Shown: piece after piece, positions 17,715 through 26,258 of the stretch
Position numbering within the stretch: position 1 is the stretch's first letter
Layout of the letters: each line of letters starts with the position of its first letter
NCBI GenBank assembly: GCA_031269355.1
Contig: JAISZG010000003.1
Location: forward strand, 1-61,111
Length of the DNA: 61,111 nucleotides
Origin: Oscillospiraceae bacterium
GTDB lineage: Bacteria > Bacillota > Clostridia > Christensenellales > Aristaeellaceae
Direction: 5' to 3'
Notes under the pieces: generated by a model
Databases searched by the model: none
The model's input: only the letters and a program-made list of their open reading frames with translations
Told to the model about the DNA's origin: nothing
Program-made: the position numbers and the translations under genes

Positions 17715-18661
17715 AGCTGCTCCTTGGTTTGCGTCATGCGCAATGTCGGCACGGTAAATATAGCCAGGATGATGAACGTGACGGTCGCGATCGCCGCGCC
17801 AAGTCCCGGATCGGGAATGCCAACGGGATGCTGGCCTGCGATACCGACGCGGTAGAACAGCGTGCCGATTAAGTCGGTCGCGTAATTTGGCGCGCCATTC
17901 GCGTTCTCCATCGCATATACTACATCGAATGCGTTAAAGTTGCTGACGAAAGTCAGCACTGCTATCATGCCCACAACGGGTAATGCCAATGGAAGCTTGA
18001 TGCGCGCGAACTGCTGCCATCCGTTCGCGCCTTCGATAGAGGCGGCCTCCAGCAGATCGTCGGATATGCTCCGCAGCGCGGCTACGAACATCATAGTAGG
18101 TATGCCAACCCACTGCCAGCAGGATACCAGCGATATGCTAATCAACGCGCTGGACGCGTTTCCAAGCCATGGGCGCGACAGGAATCCCAGCCCGAGATTG
18201 CCAAGCAGCTCGCCCGTCCATACGGGGCTTAGGATAAGCTTCCATAAATAGCCCGTCACCAGAACCGCCAGCGTGGTGGGAAGGAATATAATCGTTTGAA
18301 ATACCTGCCTGCCGCGCAGCGTGGGAAGCGTCAGCAGAACCGCGAATAGCATGCCCAATACGTTTTGCACGAGCATATGAATAGCGAAAAAAATCCAAGT
18401 GTGTCGAAACGCGCTCCAATATCGAACGGCTGCCTGATCGTCGGTAAACAGCCGCGCATAATTGGCGAATCCAACAAACGCGCGCTGTCCGCTCGTGCCG
18501 GAATACAGGCTAAGGCGCACTGAATCCAGCAGCGGCCACGCCATGAATCCTACATAAACGAGCAACGCGGGCAATACGTAGCGAATCCAATAAAACGCGT
18601 TTGGCTGGATGCTGGCGCCGCCACGCAGTATCCTTCGGCGATGTGGCGCGGTTTGAACCAT
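17711..18661 (-). CDS. Carbohydrate ABC importer permease, MalF type
   Basis: First membrane subunit of the same CUT1-type importer, 316 residues, six membrane segments. The coupling loop EAASIEGANGWQQFARIKLP is intact. A GGGAGG ribosome site precedes the ATG by eight bases. It is separated from the binding-protein gene by about 120 bases that contain a hairpin (18733-18759), which would make the permeases less abundant than the binding protein. Confidence 0.92.
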   Translation of the reverse strand: MVQTAPHRRRILRGGASIQPNAFYWIRYVLPALLVYVGFMAWPLLDSVRLSLYSGTSGQRAFVGFANYARLFTDDQAAVRYWSAFRHTWIFFAIHMLVQNVLGMLFAVLLTLPTLRGRQVFQTIIFLPTTLAVLVTGYLWKLILSPVWTGELLGNLGLGFLSRPWLGNASSALISISLVSCWQWVGIPTMMFVAALRSISDDLLEAASIEGANGWQQFARIKLPLALPVVGMIAVLTFVSNFNAFDVVYAMENANGAPNYATDLIGTLFYRVGIAGQHPVGIPDPGLGAAIATVTFIILAIFTVPTLRMTQTKEQL

Positions 18662-18732
18662 GCGTCGTACCTCCCTTGCACCGTGCGTTCCAAATGACTT
18701 TATAAATGATATATTATATATAATTCAGAAAC

Positions 18733-18759
18733 GGGACACCGGAAGGCTTCCGATGTCCC
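18733..18759 (-). terminator. Attenuator-like hairpin between binding protein and permeases
   Basis: A 12-pair stem (GGGACATCGGAA with TTCCGGTGTCCC, one G-U) and a 3-base loop, followed on the minus strand by GTTTCT. The T-tract is short, so it is probably a partial terminator or an mRNA 3' stabiliser. Confidence 0.6.
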
Positions 18760-18784
18760 GAGCTTGAGATATGCCAGCGCGGCT

Positions 18785-19993
18785 TTATTCAGCGACGACC
18801 GCCGCGACCTGATCGGCGGCTTGCTGTGGCGTCAGCTTGCCCGTCAGCAACTGTATAATCGCCTGGTTCATCGGAGTATACAGCGACATAAGAGCAGGCC
18901 ATACGAATCGAGCGTCGGTCTCTTTACCCGCGTTAAGCGCGAGTATCGCGTTCGCGTGCGGTTCCTCGATCTCAATAGGCGCGTTGATCATCGGGAAGAA
19001 ACCGGCAGGCAGAACCTTCGAGGCCTCCGTAGCTCCTTCAACAGAACACAGCCATGTAAGGAAAGCTTCGGTTTCATCGGGATAGGCGGTCGACGCGTTC
19101 GCCGTAATCGCCATATCCGGATGGAATGTAACGCGCGTATCAGAGCCTGCGGGAGCGGGCACGGCGAATACGCTCCAATCGAAATCGACGTCTGCGTAAG
19201 TTCCGCATGTCCAGGAACCATCCACGAACATAGCGGCGCGGCCGGTCGCGAATAAAATTTGGCTGTCGTTATACGTCGTGGCCGTGAACCCATCCGGCAG
19301 ATATGGCGCGATAGAGGCGAAATCCGTATACGCGGCGACGAACGCTTCATCGTTCAGCGCTTTTTCTCCCGACTCATACTTCGCGCGCTCCGCAGCTCCG
19401 CCAACATAGTTCGGAAGCATCCCCAAAAAGAAGCACTCCAATATATCCCATTCTTCGGCGACGCCGTTCGCGAGTGGGGTTATACCGGCCGCTTTGAGCG
19501 ATTCGCATACCGCGATGAAATCCTCCCATGTTTCGGGCACGGCAATCCCTTGCGCTTCAAAGATATCCTTGTTGTAATATACCGCGTGCGAAACCGCCGC
19601 GAACGGCACCGCGAACATGCTTCCGTCCGCGTTCTGCCAAGGTTCTAAGCTTGACACGGTAAAGTTTTCTTTAAGCCCCGGTATGTTCGTGCAGTCCGCG
19701 AAGTAACCTGCCGCGTACAATTCGCGCCCCGTTTCATATGAGCGGGCGTACATTAGGTCGGGGCCTGTTCCCGTATCCAGCTGCAGGCGCAGCGTCGCAT
19801 TATAATCGGCGGGAGTCGTCGGTTGGAATTGAATTTCAACGCCGGTCTTCTCTTGATAAATTGCCAGCAGCGCGTTCATCTGCGCGACGTCATCCGCGCG
19901 CCATGAACCCATAGTCAACGTGACGGCGGACGCGAGCGCCGGAACCGCCATCAACAGCAACGCCATAGCACATGCAAGGAACTTCTTAAGCAT
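18785..19993 (-). CDS. Extracellular sugar-binding protein (family 1) of the CUT1 importer
   Basis: Captures the sugar for the adjacent permeases. It has 402 residues. The N-terminus is a type I signal peptide cut after an Ala-Ser-Ala; the Cys in LACA is inside the hydrophobic core and not in a lipobox. The mature part has the family 1 layout (TWEDFIAVCESLKAAGITPLANG, ATGRAAMFVDGSW). The ATG at 19993 has GGAGG eight bases upstream; the longer frame starts in the promoter region. It is the first gene of the operon and has its own promoter with a palindrome over the -10. Confidence 0.92.
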   Translation of the reverse strand: MLKKFLACAMALLLMAVPALASAVTLTMGSWRADDVAQMNALLAIYQEKTGVEIQFQPTTPADYNATLRLQLDTGTGPDLMYARSYETGRELYAAGYFADCTNIPGLKENFTVSSLEPWQNADGSMFAVPFAAVSHAVYYNKDIFEAQGIAVPETWEDFIAVCESLKAAGITPLANGVAEEWDILECFFLGMLPNYVGGAAERAKYESGEKALNDEAFVAAYTDFASIAPYLPDGFTATTYNDSQILFATGRAAMFVDGSWTCGTYADVDFDWSVFAVPAPAGSDTRVTFHPDMAITANASTAYPDETEAFLTWLCSVEGATEASKVLPAGFFPMINAPIEIEEPHANAILALNAGKETDARFVWPALMSLYTPMNQAIIQLLTGKLTPQQAADQVAAVVAE

Positions 19994-20356
19994 AGCGATT
20001 TCCTCCATTTTTTTGATATGATCTTGTTTGCGGAAAAAATTGCGCGACAAACTGTATAACATATTCACTATAGTGCATACGAAAAAAAAAGTCAATACCA
20101 TCAATTACCTACTGGGGCAAGTGTACGAAATATAAAATGAATATAGCTCATAAATATATGAATGAGATATAAGAATAAAATAATAATATTGAATCAAAGT
20201 AAAAGTGATGCACAATAGTTAATAAGGCAGATACAAAAATATCTGGCCTGCGCGCCGCGTATTTTCGCATCCGCCCTAGCTATCGTGCAGATACAGCCTC
20301 CCTGATTTGGTAGAAGCTGATCTTTTTTCAACTTTATTATATCGCGCTCGACCCGG
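19994..20356. other. Intergenic region: binding-protein promoter and AT-rich sequence
   Basis: Besides the promoter listed separately, 20105-20290 is AT-rich with no open frame of interest. A small perfect hairpin (CAGATA/TATCTG) at 20228-20245 could help end transcription of the CoA-disulfide reductase operon, but it lies over 100 bases past that gene. Confidence 0.5.
20067..20095 (-). promoter_or_regulatory. Promoter of the sugar importer with A9 spacer tract and operator-like palindrome
   Basis: On the minus strand TTGACT, 17-base spacer, TATAGT. The spacer includes a run of nine T (plus-strand A at 20082-20090). A 10-base perfect palindrome CACTATAGTG at 20066-20075 overlaps the -10, as a repressor site would. 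Confidence 0.7.
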
Positions 20357-22081
20357 TTATCTCTTCCCGATTTCTACGATCCCTGGGACGTTTTCCGCAT
20401 GAAGCGTTTCAGTCAGTGGTTGTCCCTTCTTTTGATTATTATACACGCTGTGATATAGCCTATACCCTCCCGCCATATGGGATGCACGAAATCCATGCTG
20501 AGTAAGTATCCGACAAGCTATGTAACTTTTAACGCCGCTATGGCAATGAACATATACTGGCTTGTCCTTTGGAATCGTACCGATACAATCCCGCAATGTT
20601 TCTAGGGGAACATTGATAAATCCCTTTATCCGACCCAACCGCACTTCCTGGGGGGTGCGCACATCCAGCAGCGTTGCCGATCCGTCGCGGGGTATAGTAG
20701 AAACATCATCAATATGATATTGTTGAACCTTTCCGGTGAGCAGGTTCTCTATTACCCAGCCGATCATATTCACTGGATCTTTCGCGGAGGAGTATGGCGG
20801 CGCGTAACATAATTCCAAACGAGTCAGATCATGCGCGTACATGCCAGCGCGTACTGCGGTCGCAAGCACATCGCAGCGTTTGTCCACGCCATCATATCCT
20901 ACGATTTGCGCTCCGAGAATGCGCCCTGTCCCCTTCTCGAATATCGCCTTGATCTGCATGCTTTTTGATCCGGGGTAGTACCCCGCGTGTCCCGGCGTCC
21001 AGCTATATGCCTTATCGTAATCCAAACCAATGCGGCGCGCTGTTTTCTCGTTGATCCCAGTCACCGCGCAGGTCATACTGCATAGTTGAACTATAGCGGA
21101 GCCTTGCGTCCCCGCGTACTCGCTTTCGATACCGCAGATATTATCCGCCGCTATCCGCGCCTGCTTGTTCGCGGGACCGGCTAGCGGGATTAATGTGGAC
21201 AGACCGGTTACATAATCGTTGACCGCGACGGCGTCGCCAACCGCGTATATACTCGGATCGGACGTACGCATTCGCTCGTCCACAATAATGCCGCCGCGAG
21301 CGTTGACTTCAAGACCCGCTTCGGCGGCCAGCGCGCTTTCCGGACGAACGCCTGCAGCCCAGATCACCAAGTCGGCGTGGATGATATTCTCATCAAGCCG
21401 CAGCTCAAGCCCGGATCTTGTCACCTCAATATCACGGACAGATTGACCGAGGAACAGGCGAACGCCATGTTTTGCCAGATGCTGATGAACATCGCACGCC
21501 ATCTCGTAATCCAAAGGAGCAAGTACCTGATCCGCCATTTCCACTATACTAACGCTCAGCCCTGCTCGGATTAAATTCTCGGCAGTTTCCAGCCCAACAA
21601 ACCCACCGCCGACTACGACAGCGTTTTCCGGATGCAGTGTGCTGATAGCAGCCTTGATTCGATCCGCGTCGTCAACTCCGCGCAGTGTAAACACACGATC
21701 GGAACCCACACAGGCGGCGGGTGGCGAAATAGGTTTCGCGCCTGGAGAAAGAATCAACACATCGTAGCTTTCATTAATGATTTCGCCTGTCACCAAGTTC
21801 TGGATAGATACCGTTTTTGCGGCACGGTCAATGGACAGCGCTTCATGCTTCAAGCGCAGCTCTGCGGCAAATCGGCGCTGGAAAGCTTCCGGTGTGCGGA
21901 CGAATAGTTTCTCCCGCTCGTTAATCTCGCCGCCGATGTAGTATGGCAGTCCACAGTTTGCGACAGAAACGTTTTCGCCGCGTTCAATCAGGATAATGCG
22001 CGCATGTTCATCCAAACGCCTCAGACGCGCGACGGCAGTCGCTCCGCCAGCGACGCCCCCGATGACGACAATCTTTCTCAT
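20357..22081 (-). CDS. CoA-disulfide reductase-like flavoprotein fused to a rhodanese domain
   Basis: FAD/NAD(P)H pyridine-nucleotide disulfide oxidoreductase of the CoADR-Rhd group, which reduces CoA disulfide or CoA persulfide and polysulfide. It has 574 residues: FAD Rossmann motif IGGVAGGATA at the start, active-site Cys43 in VANCGLPYY (same position as in Staphylococcus CoADR), NAD(P) fold with VVVGGGFVGLE, the dimer block YAPPYSSAKDPVN, and a C-terminal rhodanese domain (about 465-545) whose active Cys is C513 in CHSGVKS. The ATG at 22081 overlaps the arsR stop (ATGA) and has AAGGCGG upstream. Last gene of the four-gene operon. Confidence 0.92.
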   Translation of the reverse strand: MRKIVVIGGVAGGATAVARLRRLDEHARIILIERGENVSVANCGLPYYIGGEINEREKLFVRTPEAFQRRFAAELRLKHEALSIDRAAKTVSIQNLVTGEIINESYDVLILSPGAKPISPPAACVGSDRVFTLRGVDDADRIKAAISTLHPENAVVVGGGFVGLETAENLIRAGLSVSIVEMADQVLAPLDYEMACDVHQHLAKHGVRLFLGQSVRDIEVTRSGLELRLDENIIHADLVIWAAGVRPESALAAEAGLEVNARGGIIVDERMRTSDPSIYAVGDAVAVNDYVTGLSTLIPLAGPANKQARIAADNICGIESEYAGTQGSAIVQLCSMTCAVTGINEKTARRIGLDYDKAYSWTPGHAGYYPGSKSMQIKAIFEKGTGRILGAQIVGYDGVDKRCDVLATAVRAGMYAHDLTRLELCYAPPYSSAKDPVNMIGWVIENLLTGKVQQYHIDDVSTIPRDGSATLLDVRTPQEVRLGRIKGFINVPLETLRDCIGTIPKDKPVYVHCHSGVKSYIACRILTQHGFRASHMAGGYRLYHSVYNNQKKGQPLTETLHAENVPGIVEIGKR

Positions 22082-22377
22082 GACAATTCCGCCTTCTCTT
22101 CGCAATAATACTTTTTTAGCGTACGGACGACCGCTTCCACACGCTCGTCCGCAATAGAATAGGTCACGCTTTGTCCGTGCTTCTCTGAATGTAGTATCCC
22201 CGCCGTTTTCAAAAGGGTCAGATGCTGGCTGAGCGCTGATAAGGATATATCAGGCACATACGGGGCAATCCGACTCACCGTTTTATTGCTCTCCATCAAA
22301 GCGCACATAATCAGCAACCGATGCGGGTTTGCCAGAATTTTTAAAAGCGCCGCGATTTGATTCGCTTTCTCTTTCAA
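22078..22377 (-). CDS. ArsR/SmtB family regulator, candidate dithiol persulfide sensor
   Basis: A winged-helix repressor of 99 residues. The recognition region is SLSALSQHLTLLKTAGIL. It has only two Cys: Cys25 in LLIMCALMES and Cys92 in KKYYCEEK. That pair sits where the reactive-sulfur sensors BigR and SqrR carry theirs (second and fifth helix), and no metal-binding ELCVCDL motif is present. With CoADR-rhodanese next door, sulfur-species sensing is a fair inference. The start is TTG with AAGGAGG nine bases upstream; this ribosome site lies inside the previous gene, which it overlaps by 95 bases. Confidence 0.85.
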   Translation of the reverse strand: MKEKANQIAALLKILANPHRLLIMCALMESNKTVSRIAPYVPDISLSALSQHLTLLKTAGILHSEKHGQSVTYSIADERVEAVVRTLKKYYCEEKAELS

Positions 22378-22981
22378 AAACCGATTCCTCCTTCCTATAT
22401 TTCAGTTTGCATATACATTGCGTCATAGTACCCATCGGACAGTACGCGCACCAAGAACGCGGCTTGAACAATATCATTGTGATAAGTCCCAGCACAGTAG
22501 ACGTAAGCATAACGCCATAAAATCCAAACGCGAACTGCGCGACCCACGGAAAGACCCAGTCGGTGTGCGTCCAACGCCATGGCAGATTGAACACCCATAA
22601 CAATTTAACCGTTTCCGAAAGTGGTTTGCCTTGGAATACCAGCAGCGTTGTAAATATCATCAAGCCGAACATCGCCATAAAAAACGTGAGGAAACTATAC
22701 CGAAACCATGCGGATCTCAGAAATAGCGGCGGATTATTCCTGCGCGATAGATTGAACCGTCCGCCCAGCAGCTCGAACAGCTGTCCGCGTCCACAGAACT
22801 TGTTGCAGTAAACCTTATCCTTGCTGCTGCTTGATAGCGCCAGCGGAAGCAGGAAACAGATCAACCCAAGCCACGCAAACAAGATATTAAAGAAGCCCAG
22901 CGCAAGATACAACAATGACGCGATCCAAAGATAATCATACCACCGTTTCTTCAATTGTTTCAATTGCTTTAATTGCTTCAT
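22283..22981 (-). CDS. Membrane protein with 4Fe-4S motifs (NapH/YccM-like, COG0348 type)
   Basis: An integral membrane electron carrier of 232 residues. There are about four membrane segments (from YLWIASLLYLALGF, YSFLTFFMAMFGL and FGFYGVMLTSTVLGL). Cys motifs are YCNKFCGRGQ and WCAYCPMGTMTQCIC, the latter typical of the NapH/CcoG-type iron-sulfur membrane family. The N-terminus has a tandem repeat KQLKQLKQLK encoded by repeated DNA. The ATG overlaps the ferredoxin stop by four bases. The last 31 codons overlap arsR in another frame. It probably passes electrons between the membrane and the ferredoxin; the direction is unknown. Confidence 0.8.
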   Translation of the reverse strand: MKQLKQLKQLKKRWYDYLWIASLLYLALGFFNILFAWLGLICFLLPLALSSSSKDKVYCNKFCGRGQLFELLGGRFNLSRRNNPPLFLRSAWFRYSFLTFFMAMFGLMIFTTLLVFQGKPLSETVKLLWVFNLPWRWTHTDWVFPWVAQFAFGFYGVMLTSTVLGLITMILFKPRSWCAYCPMGTMTQCICKLKYRKEESVFERESESNRGAFKNSGKPASVADYVRFDGEQ

Positions 22982-23187
22982 TGCGCGTTATCCTTTCTTT
23001 GGGACATTGTGATCACGCCTGCCGGGCAAGCCGCCGCGCACTTTCCGCATCCTATGCATCGAGCCGGACTTAGTACCGCTTTCATACCGCGATCAACGAC
23101 AATCGCGCCCTTCGGGCAAACCTTCATGCAGCATTCACACGCGACACATTCTTTTGAGACAACAGCGAGTTTTCGAGCATGCGGCAT
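22978..23187 (-). CDS. Small 2x[4Fe-4S] ferredoxin
   Basis: Soluble electron carrier of 69 residues with two complete cluster motifs, CVACECCMKVCP and CIGCGKCAAACP. The ATG at 23187 has GGAGG six bases upstream; the longer frame would add sequence from the promoter. First gene of the ferredoxin, Fe-S membrane protein, arsR, CoADR-rhodanese operon, and the likely redox partner of the membrane protein that follows. Confidence 0.93.
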   Translation of the reverse strand: MPHARKLAVVSKECVACECCMKVCPKGAIVVDRGMKAVLSPARCIGCGKCAAACPAGVITMSQRKDNAQ

Positions 23188-23215
23188 TGGTTTCCTCCGT
23201 AATTCAATATTTAAG

Positions 23216-23252
23216 ATAGTCCTACTATACTCAACTATATGGGAAATGTCAA
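23216..23252 (-). promoter_or_regulatory. Promoter and candidate ArsR operator of the sulfur-type operon
   Basis: On the minus strand TTGACA (23247-23252), 17-base spacer, TATAGT (23224-23229). A palindrome ATAGT-CCT-ACTAT at 23216-23228 overlaps the -10. It would allow the operon's own ArsR protein to repress it. Confidence 0.7.
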
Positions 23253-23575
23253 TGTAAAATGAATAAAACTTCAATTCGAAATTGGGATATCTAAATATTT
23301 ATACAGATATTGCTTGAATGCCTACATAAATACACATCATTTTCTTTCGTGTGACCTCACCATACAGTATAAAAGCTACTAATGGCTGTAATACGTTAAT
23401 GTTTGGGAATGACCACCAATATCTATTAACGGTTCTCGCCTAATTTCCGAATTGAAGCAACCTATACTTAACCGTGCAGTTTGCGTTTTTTTGAGAATGT
23501 CCAAAGGATCGTAGAACTGGTGAGAGACAGCCGAGCCGAGGCGCGGTATAATAAAAAATCCTTGATATACTTATA
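23253..23575. other. Intergenic stretch without a recognisable gene
   Basis: AT-rich at first, then leading into the transposase remnant. The part at 23460-23575 may be decayed insertion-sequence DNA, but I could not align it to any protein. Confidence 0.4.
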
Positions 23576-23706
23576 GCGAAAACGGCAGACGCAATCTGTG
23601 AAGGAATTAATAGCATGATCCAGGCCGCTAAACGTAAGGCAGAGGTTTCCACACCGTCGATGGCTGCGCCTCTATGATTTATCTATTGCAGGTAAACTCC
23701 GGTTGA
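23576..23706 (+). pseudogene. ISL3-family transposase C-terminal remnant, frameshifted
   Basis: The plus strand encodes ICEGINSMIQAAKRKA in one frame (from 23594) and then GFHTVDGCASMIYL in the next (from 23644), ending in TGA at 23704-23706. Together these match the C-terminal end of ISL3-family transposases (NGLTEGINS.IQAAKRKARGF...). A single-base deletion near 23640 breaks the frame. The catalytic part is gone, so this is a relic of a past insertion between the sulfur-type operon and the MBL gene. Confidence 0.75.
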
Positions 23707-23756
23707 CTGCCCTGATCCGCTGCGATGTCTGGAGCAGAACCCATGCGCGCGAATTA

Positions 23757-23785
23757 TTGCCAATGATGGTGAAAAATGGTATACT
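23757..23785 (+). promoter_or_regulatory. Candidate sigma-A promoter of the MBL hydrolase gene
   Basis: TTGCCA, 17-base spacer, TATACT. The predicted start is about 16 bases before the ATG at 23809. Confidence 0.6.
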
Positions 23786-23808
23786 CAACCGCACAAGAGG
23801 TGAATCGC

Positions 23809-24561
23809 ATGGAGATACTTTATTTTGGACACGCTTGTTTTGTGGTCAAAACTAAATCCGGTACGGTTATATGCTGCGATCCGTTCGACGCGTCGGTCGG
23901 ATATCCCGTGTTCGATATCGCTGCGGACGCCGTGACGATAAGCCATGGGCACCACGATCACAACGCGATTGAGCGCGTTCGCCCAAACAAAGGCGGGCTT
24001 GACGTGTTCGACGAGCCGCGCGAATATCAGCTGCCGGGAGTTACGATACGGGGATTTTCATCGTATCATGACGATGTGCAAGGCGCTAAACGTGGTGAAA
24101 ATATAATGTTTATGATCGAGGCGGACGCCCTGAAAGCGCTGCATCTTGGCGACTTGGGTCACGAACTTGACGGTGATACGCTGCGCGCTATCGGTTCGGT
24201 GGATGTGCTTATGATTCCGGTGGGCGGATATTATACGATAGACGCCGCGCAGGCCGAACGCGTAGCGAGGTCGATAGCGCCGGGATATATAGTGCCTATG
24301 CATTATCGTACGAAATATTCCGAAGAATTGCCCATTGAAACGGAAGCGCCATTTCTGAAGCTGTTCGGCGCGGAATATATACGGTTAAGCGCAGCAAGCG
24401 GAGCGGAAGGCGCAGCGCGGCAAAGCTTCCGCAGATTCAAAAAAAACCCGCAGGAGTTTTTACCTTATATGGATCGTTTGATCATCGACAAGCCGAACGA
24501 CGCAGGGGAACCCATGATCGCTCTGCTGACCGCGCATGATAGCGGACGATCGGATATATAA
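23809..24561 (+). CDS. MBL-fold metal-dependent hydrolase (UlaG/UPF0173-like)
   Basis: Metallo-beta-lactamase-fold hydrolase, cytosolic, 250 residues. The metal motif is SHGHHDHNAI (HxHxDH), with later ligands in SSYHDD, HLGDLGH and PMHYRT. This layout is that of the UlaG/UPF0173 group, which includes sugar lactonases and many proteins of unknown role. The C-terminal 50 residues are less conserved. The ATG at 23809 follows GAGGTG. The VanW gene begins 49 bases downstream and may be co-transcribed. The substrate is unknown. Confidence 0.88.
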   Translation: MEILYFGHACFVVKTKSGTVICCDPFDASVGYPVFDIAADAVTISHGHHDHNAIERVRPNKGGLDVFDEPREYQLPGVTIRGFSSYHDDVQGAKRGENIMFMIEADALKALHLGDLGHELDGDTLRAIGSVDVLMIPVGGYYTIDAAQAERVARSIAPGYIVPMHYRTKYSEELPIETEAPFLKLFGAEYIRLSAASGAEGAARQSFRRFKKNPQEFLPYMDRLIIDKPNDAGEPMIALLTAHDSGRSDI

Positions 24562-24610
24562 TAAATAGAGATATCGCGAAGCGAAGGCGGCAGCCGGAAG
24601 GATAAATATA

Positions 24611-26194
24611 ATGCCCAGCAAACTGATTCGATACGCGTCTGCGGAACATGCGCATCCTACGAACGAGGTGCCCGAGCGCAACGTTCCAAGGCGCGCGCGC
24701 TCGTCTCGCTCGGCGGCTCAGGAGCGGCAGCCGGTCGCGCGCAGCCGCGCGAATGCGGAGGCAGCGGCGGTCGATTCGTCGGCGGCGCAAAAACCCGCGT
24801 CAATGCGCGAGCGGAAAAGAACCTGGTGGGCGGGGCCGCTTTGCTTGATATCTATACTTGTTATCGCAGCGTTGGGCCTGTGGGCGCATCGCCAGGTGGA
24901 GACGTACGAGCGCTTCCAGGAAATGCGCGAGGTGGTGGCTCGGCAGACGTTCTACGACGGAATAGCGGTGGACGGCGTGTCCGTATCCGGAATGTCGATG
25001 GAGCAGGCGTTGGAAGCCTTCTCCTGGCGAGACGATCAGGAGAACGCGTCTTTTGAAATATATCTGACGGCGGGCGAATCGCGCTGGCGCATTTCGTCAA
25101 ACGAAGTGTCGCTGCATCGCAATACGGAAACGACGCTCCGCCAGGCGTACTCCATAGGCAGGGTTGGAACGCTCGAAGAACGATATAATATCATAACGAA
25201 TATGAGGCAAGCCGGTACGTCGCTCAGTACACAGATGTGGTATGACCACACCGCGATACGCAACCTTACCGGCGCGATAGCGCAGAGCCTTTCGATAGAA
25301 GGGCGAGACGCGGGGGTTTCCGGCTTCGATTTTAATACGCGCACTTTTACTTTTACCAGCGAGATGGCAGGGCAGACCGTAGACGCGGACGCGCTTTATA
25401 ATCAAGTGGTCGGCGCGCTGGATCGGGAGGAATACGGAAGTTCTATCGAGGTAAGCGTTATACATGTAGAACCTAAGGTGACGCGCGATCAGGTGGCTAG
25501 CCTATACGGCAAGGTGGCGGGATTCACAACTCAAACGACCAGCAGCGCGAACCGCAACGCGAATATATCGCTCGCAACCCAAGCGATAAACGGGTCGGTG
25601 CTGCAGCCGGGCGAAATTCTATCGTTTAACGAAAAGACCGGACAGCGCACGTACGCGAAAGGGTACCGCGAAGCGGGGGCGATACAGAACGGTCGGCTGA
25701 TAGACGAGGTCGGTGGGGGAGTGTGCCAGGTATCCACTACGCTGTTCAACGCGATGGTGCGCGCTAATCTAACGATAGTAACCCGCAATCCGCACGCGTG
25801 GCCCGTGGACTATGTGCAGCGCGGCGAGGACGCGATGGTGAATTGGCCGGATAAAGATCTTAAGATGCAGAACAATACGGATAGCCCAATATATATTATA
25901 GGATCATATGCGAATCGCAGCCTGTCGTTTGAAATATACGGGCGCAATATAGATAACGGAATGGTGATCGATCTGGAATCCGTAACCACGAAGACTATCC
26001 CGCCGTCGGAGACCGTCTACACCCGCGACTCGACGCTGGCGCAGGGCACGGAGAAGGTTATACGCCAGGCGCGCACGGGATATCAGGTGACCACATATAA
26101 GGTGTTTTACCAGAACGGGAAGGAAGTATCGCGGGAGCAGTTCTATAAATCGGAATACAAGATGTATGGAAAACAGGTTAACTATAATAACTAA
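24611..26194 (+). CDS. VanW family protein with C-terminal G5-like domain, membrane anchored
   Basis: A 527-residue wall-associated protein. A basic, low-complexity cytoplasmic N-terminus (about 1-75) is followed by one membrane segment (about 77-95), a PG-binding-4-like region (about 110-290), the VanW domain (about 315-440) and a G5-like C-terminus. VanW is recognised from LQPGEILSFNEKTG, EVGGGVCQVSTTLFNA and RNPHAWPVDYVQRG. VanW proteins occur beside some vancomycin-resistance genes but are widespread in spore-formers without them, and their activity is unknown. No van genes are nearby, so resistance should not be inferred. Confidence 0.88.
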   Translation: MPSKLIRYASAEHAHPTNEVPERNVPRRARSSRSAAQERQPVARSRANAEAAAVDSSAAQKPASMRERKRTWWAGPLCLISILVIAALGLWAHRQVETYERFQEMREVVARQTFYDGIAVDGVSVSGMSMEQALEAFSWRDDQENASFEIYLTAGESRWRISSNEVSLHRNTETTLRQAYSIGRVGTLEERYNIITNMRQAGTSLSTQMWYDHTAIRNLTGAIAQSLSIEGRDAGVSGFDFNTRTFTFTSEMAGQTVDADALYNQVVGALDREEYGSSIEVSVIHVEPKVTRDQVASLYGKVAGFTTQTTSSANRNANISLATQAINGSVLQPGEILSFNEKTGQRTYAKGYREAGAIQNGRLIDEVGGGVCQVSTTLFNAMVRANLTIVTRNPHAWPVDYVQRGEDAMVNWPDKDLKMQNNTDSPIYIIGSYANRSLSFEIYGRNIDNGMVIDLESVTTKTIPPSETVYTRDSTLAQGTEKVIRQARTGYQVTTYKVFYQNGKEVSREQFYKSEYKMYGKQVNYNN

Positions 26195-26220
26195 TACTAA
26201 AGCATAACGAGCTGTGATTA

Positions 26221-26250
26221 TGCTAAATCTCGTTTAGACGAGATTTAGCA
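26221..26250. terminator. Perfect hairpin between convergent genes
   Basis: A 13-pair perfect inverted repeat (TGCTAAATCTCGT / ACGAGATTTAGCA) with a TTAG loop, lying between VanW and the converging oligopeptide-type ATPase gene. No T-run follows on either strand, so it may end transcripts poorly or act as a shared 3' stabiliser. Confidence 0.6.
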
Positions 26251-26258
26251 TCAGATTA

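Noticed and set aside
24611-26194. VanW as evidence of vancomycin resistance
   Set aside because: No vanA/B, vanH, vanX or van two-component genes are near, and VanW proteins are common in sensitive spore-formers.
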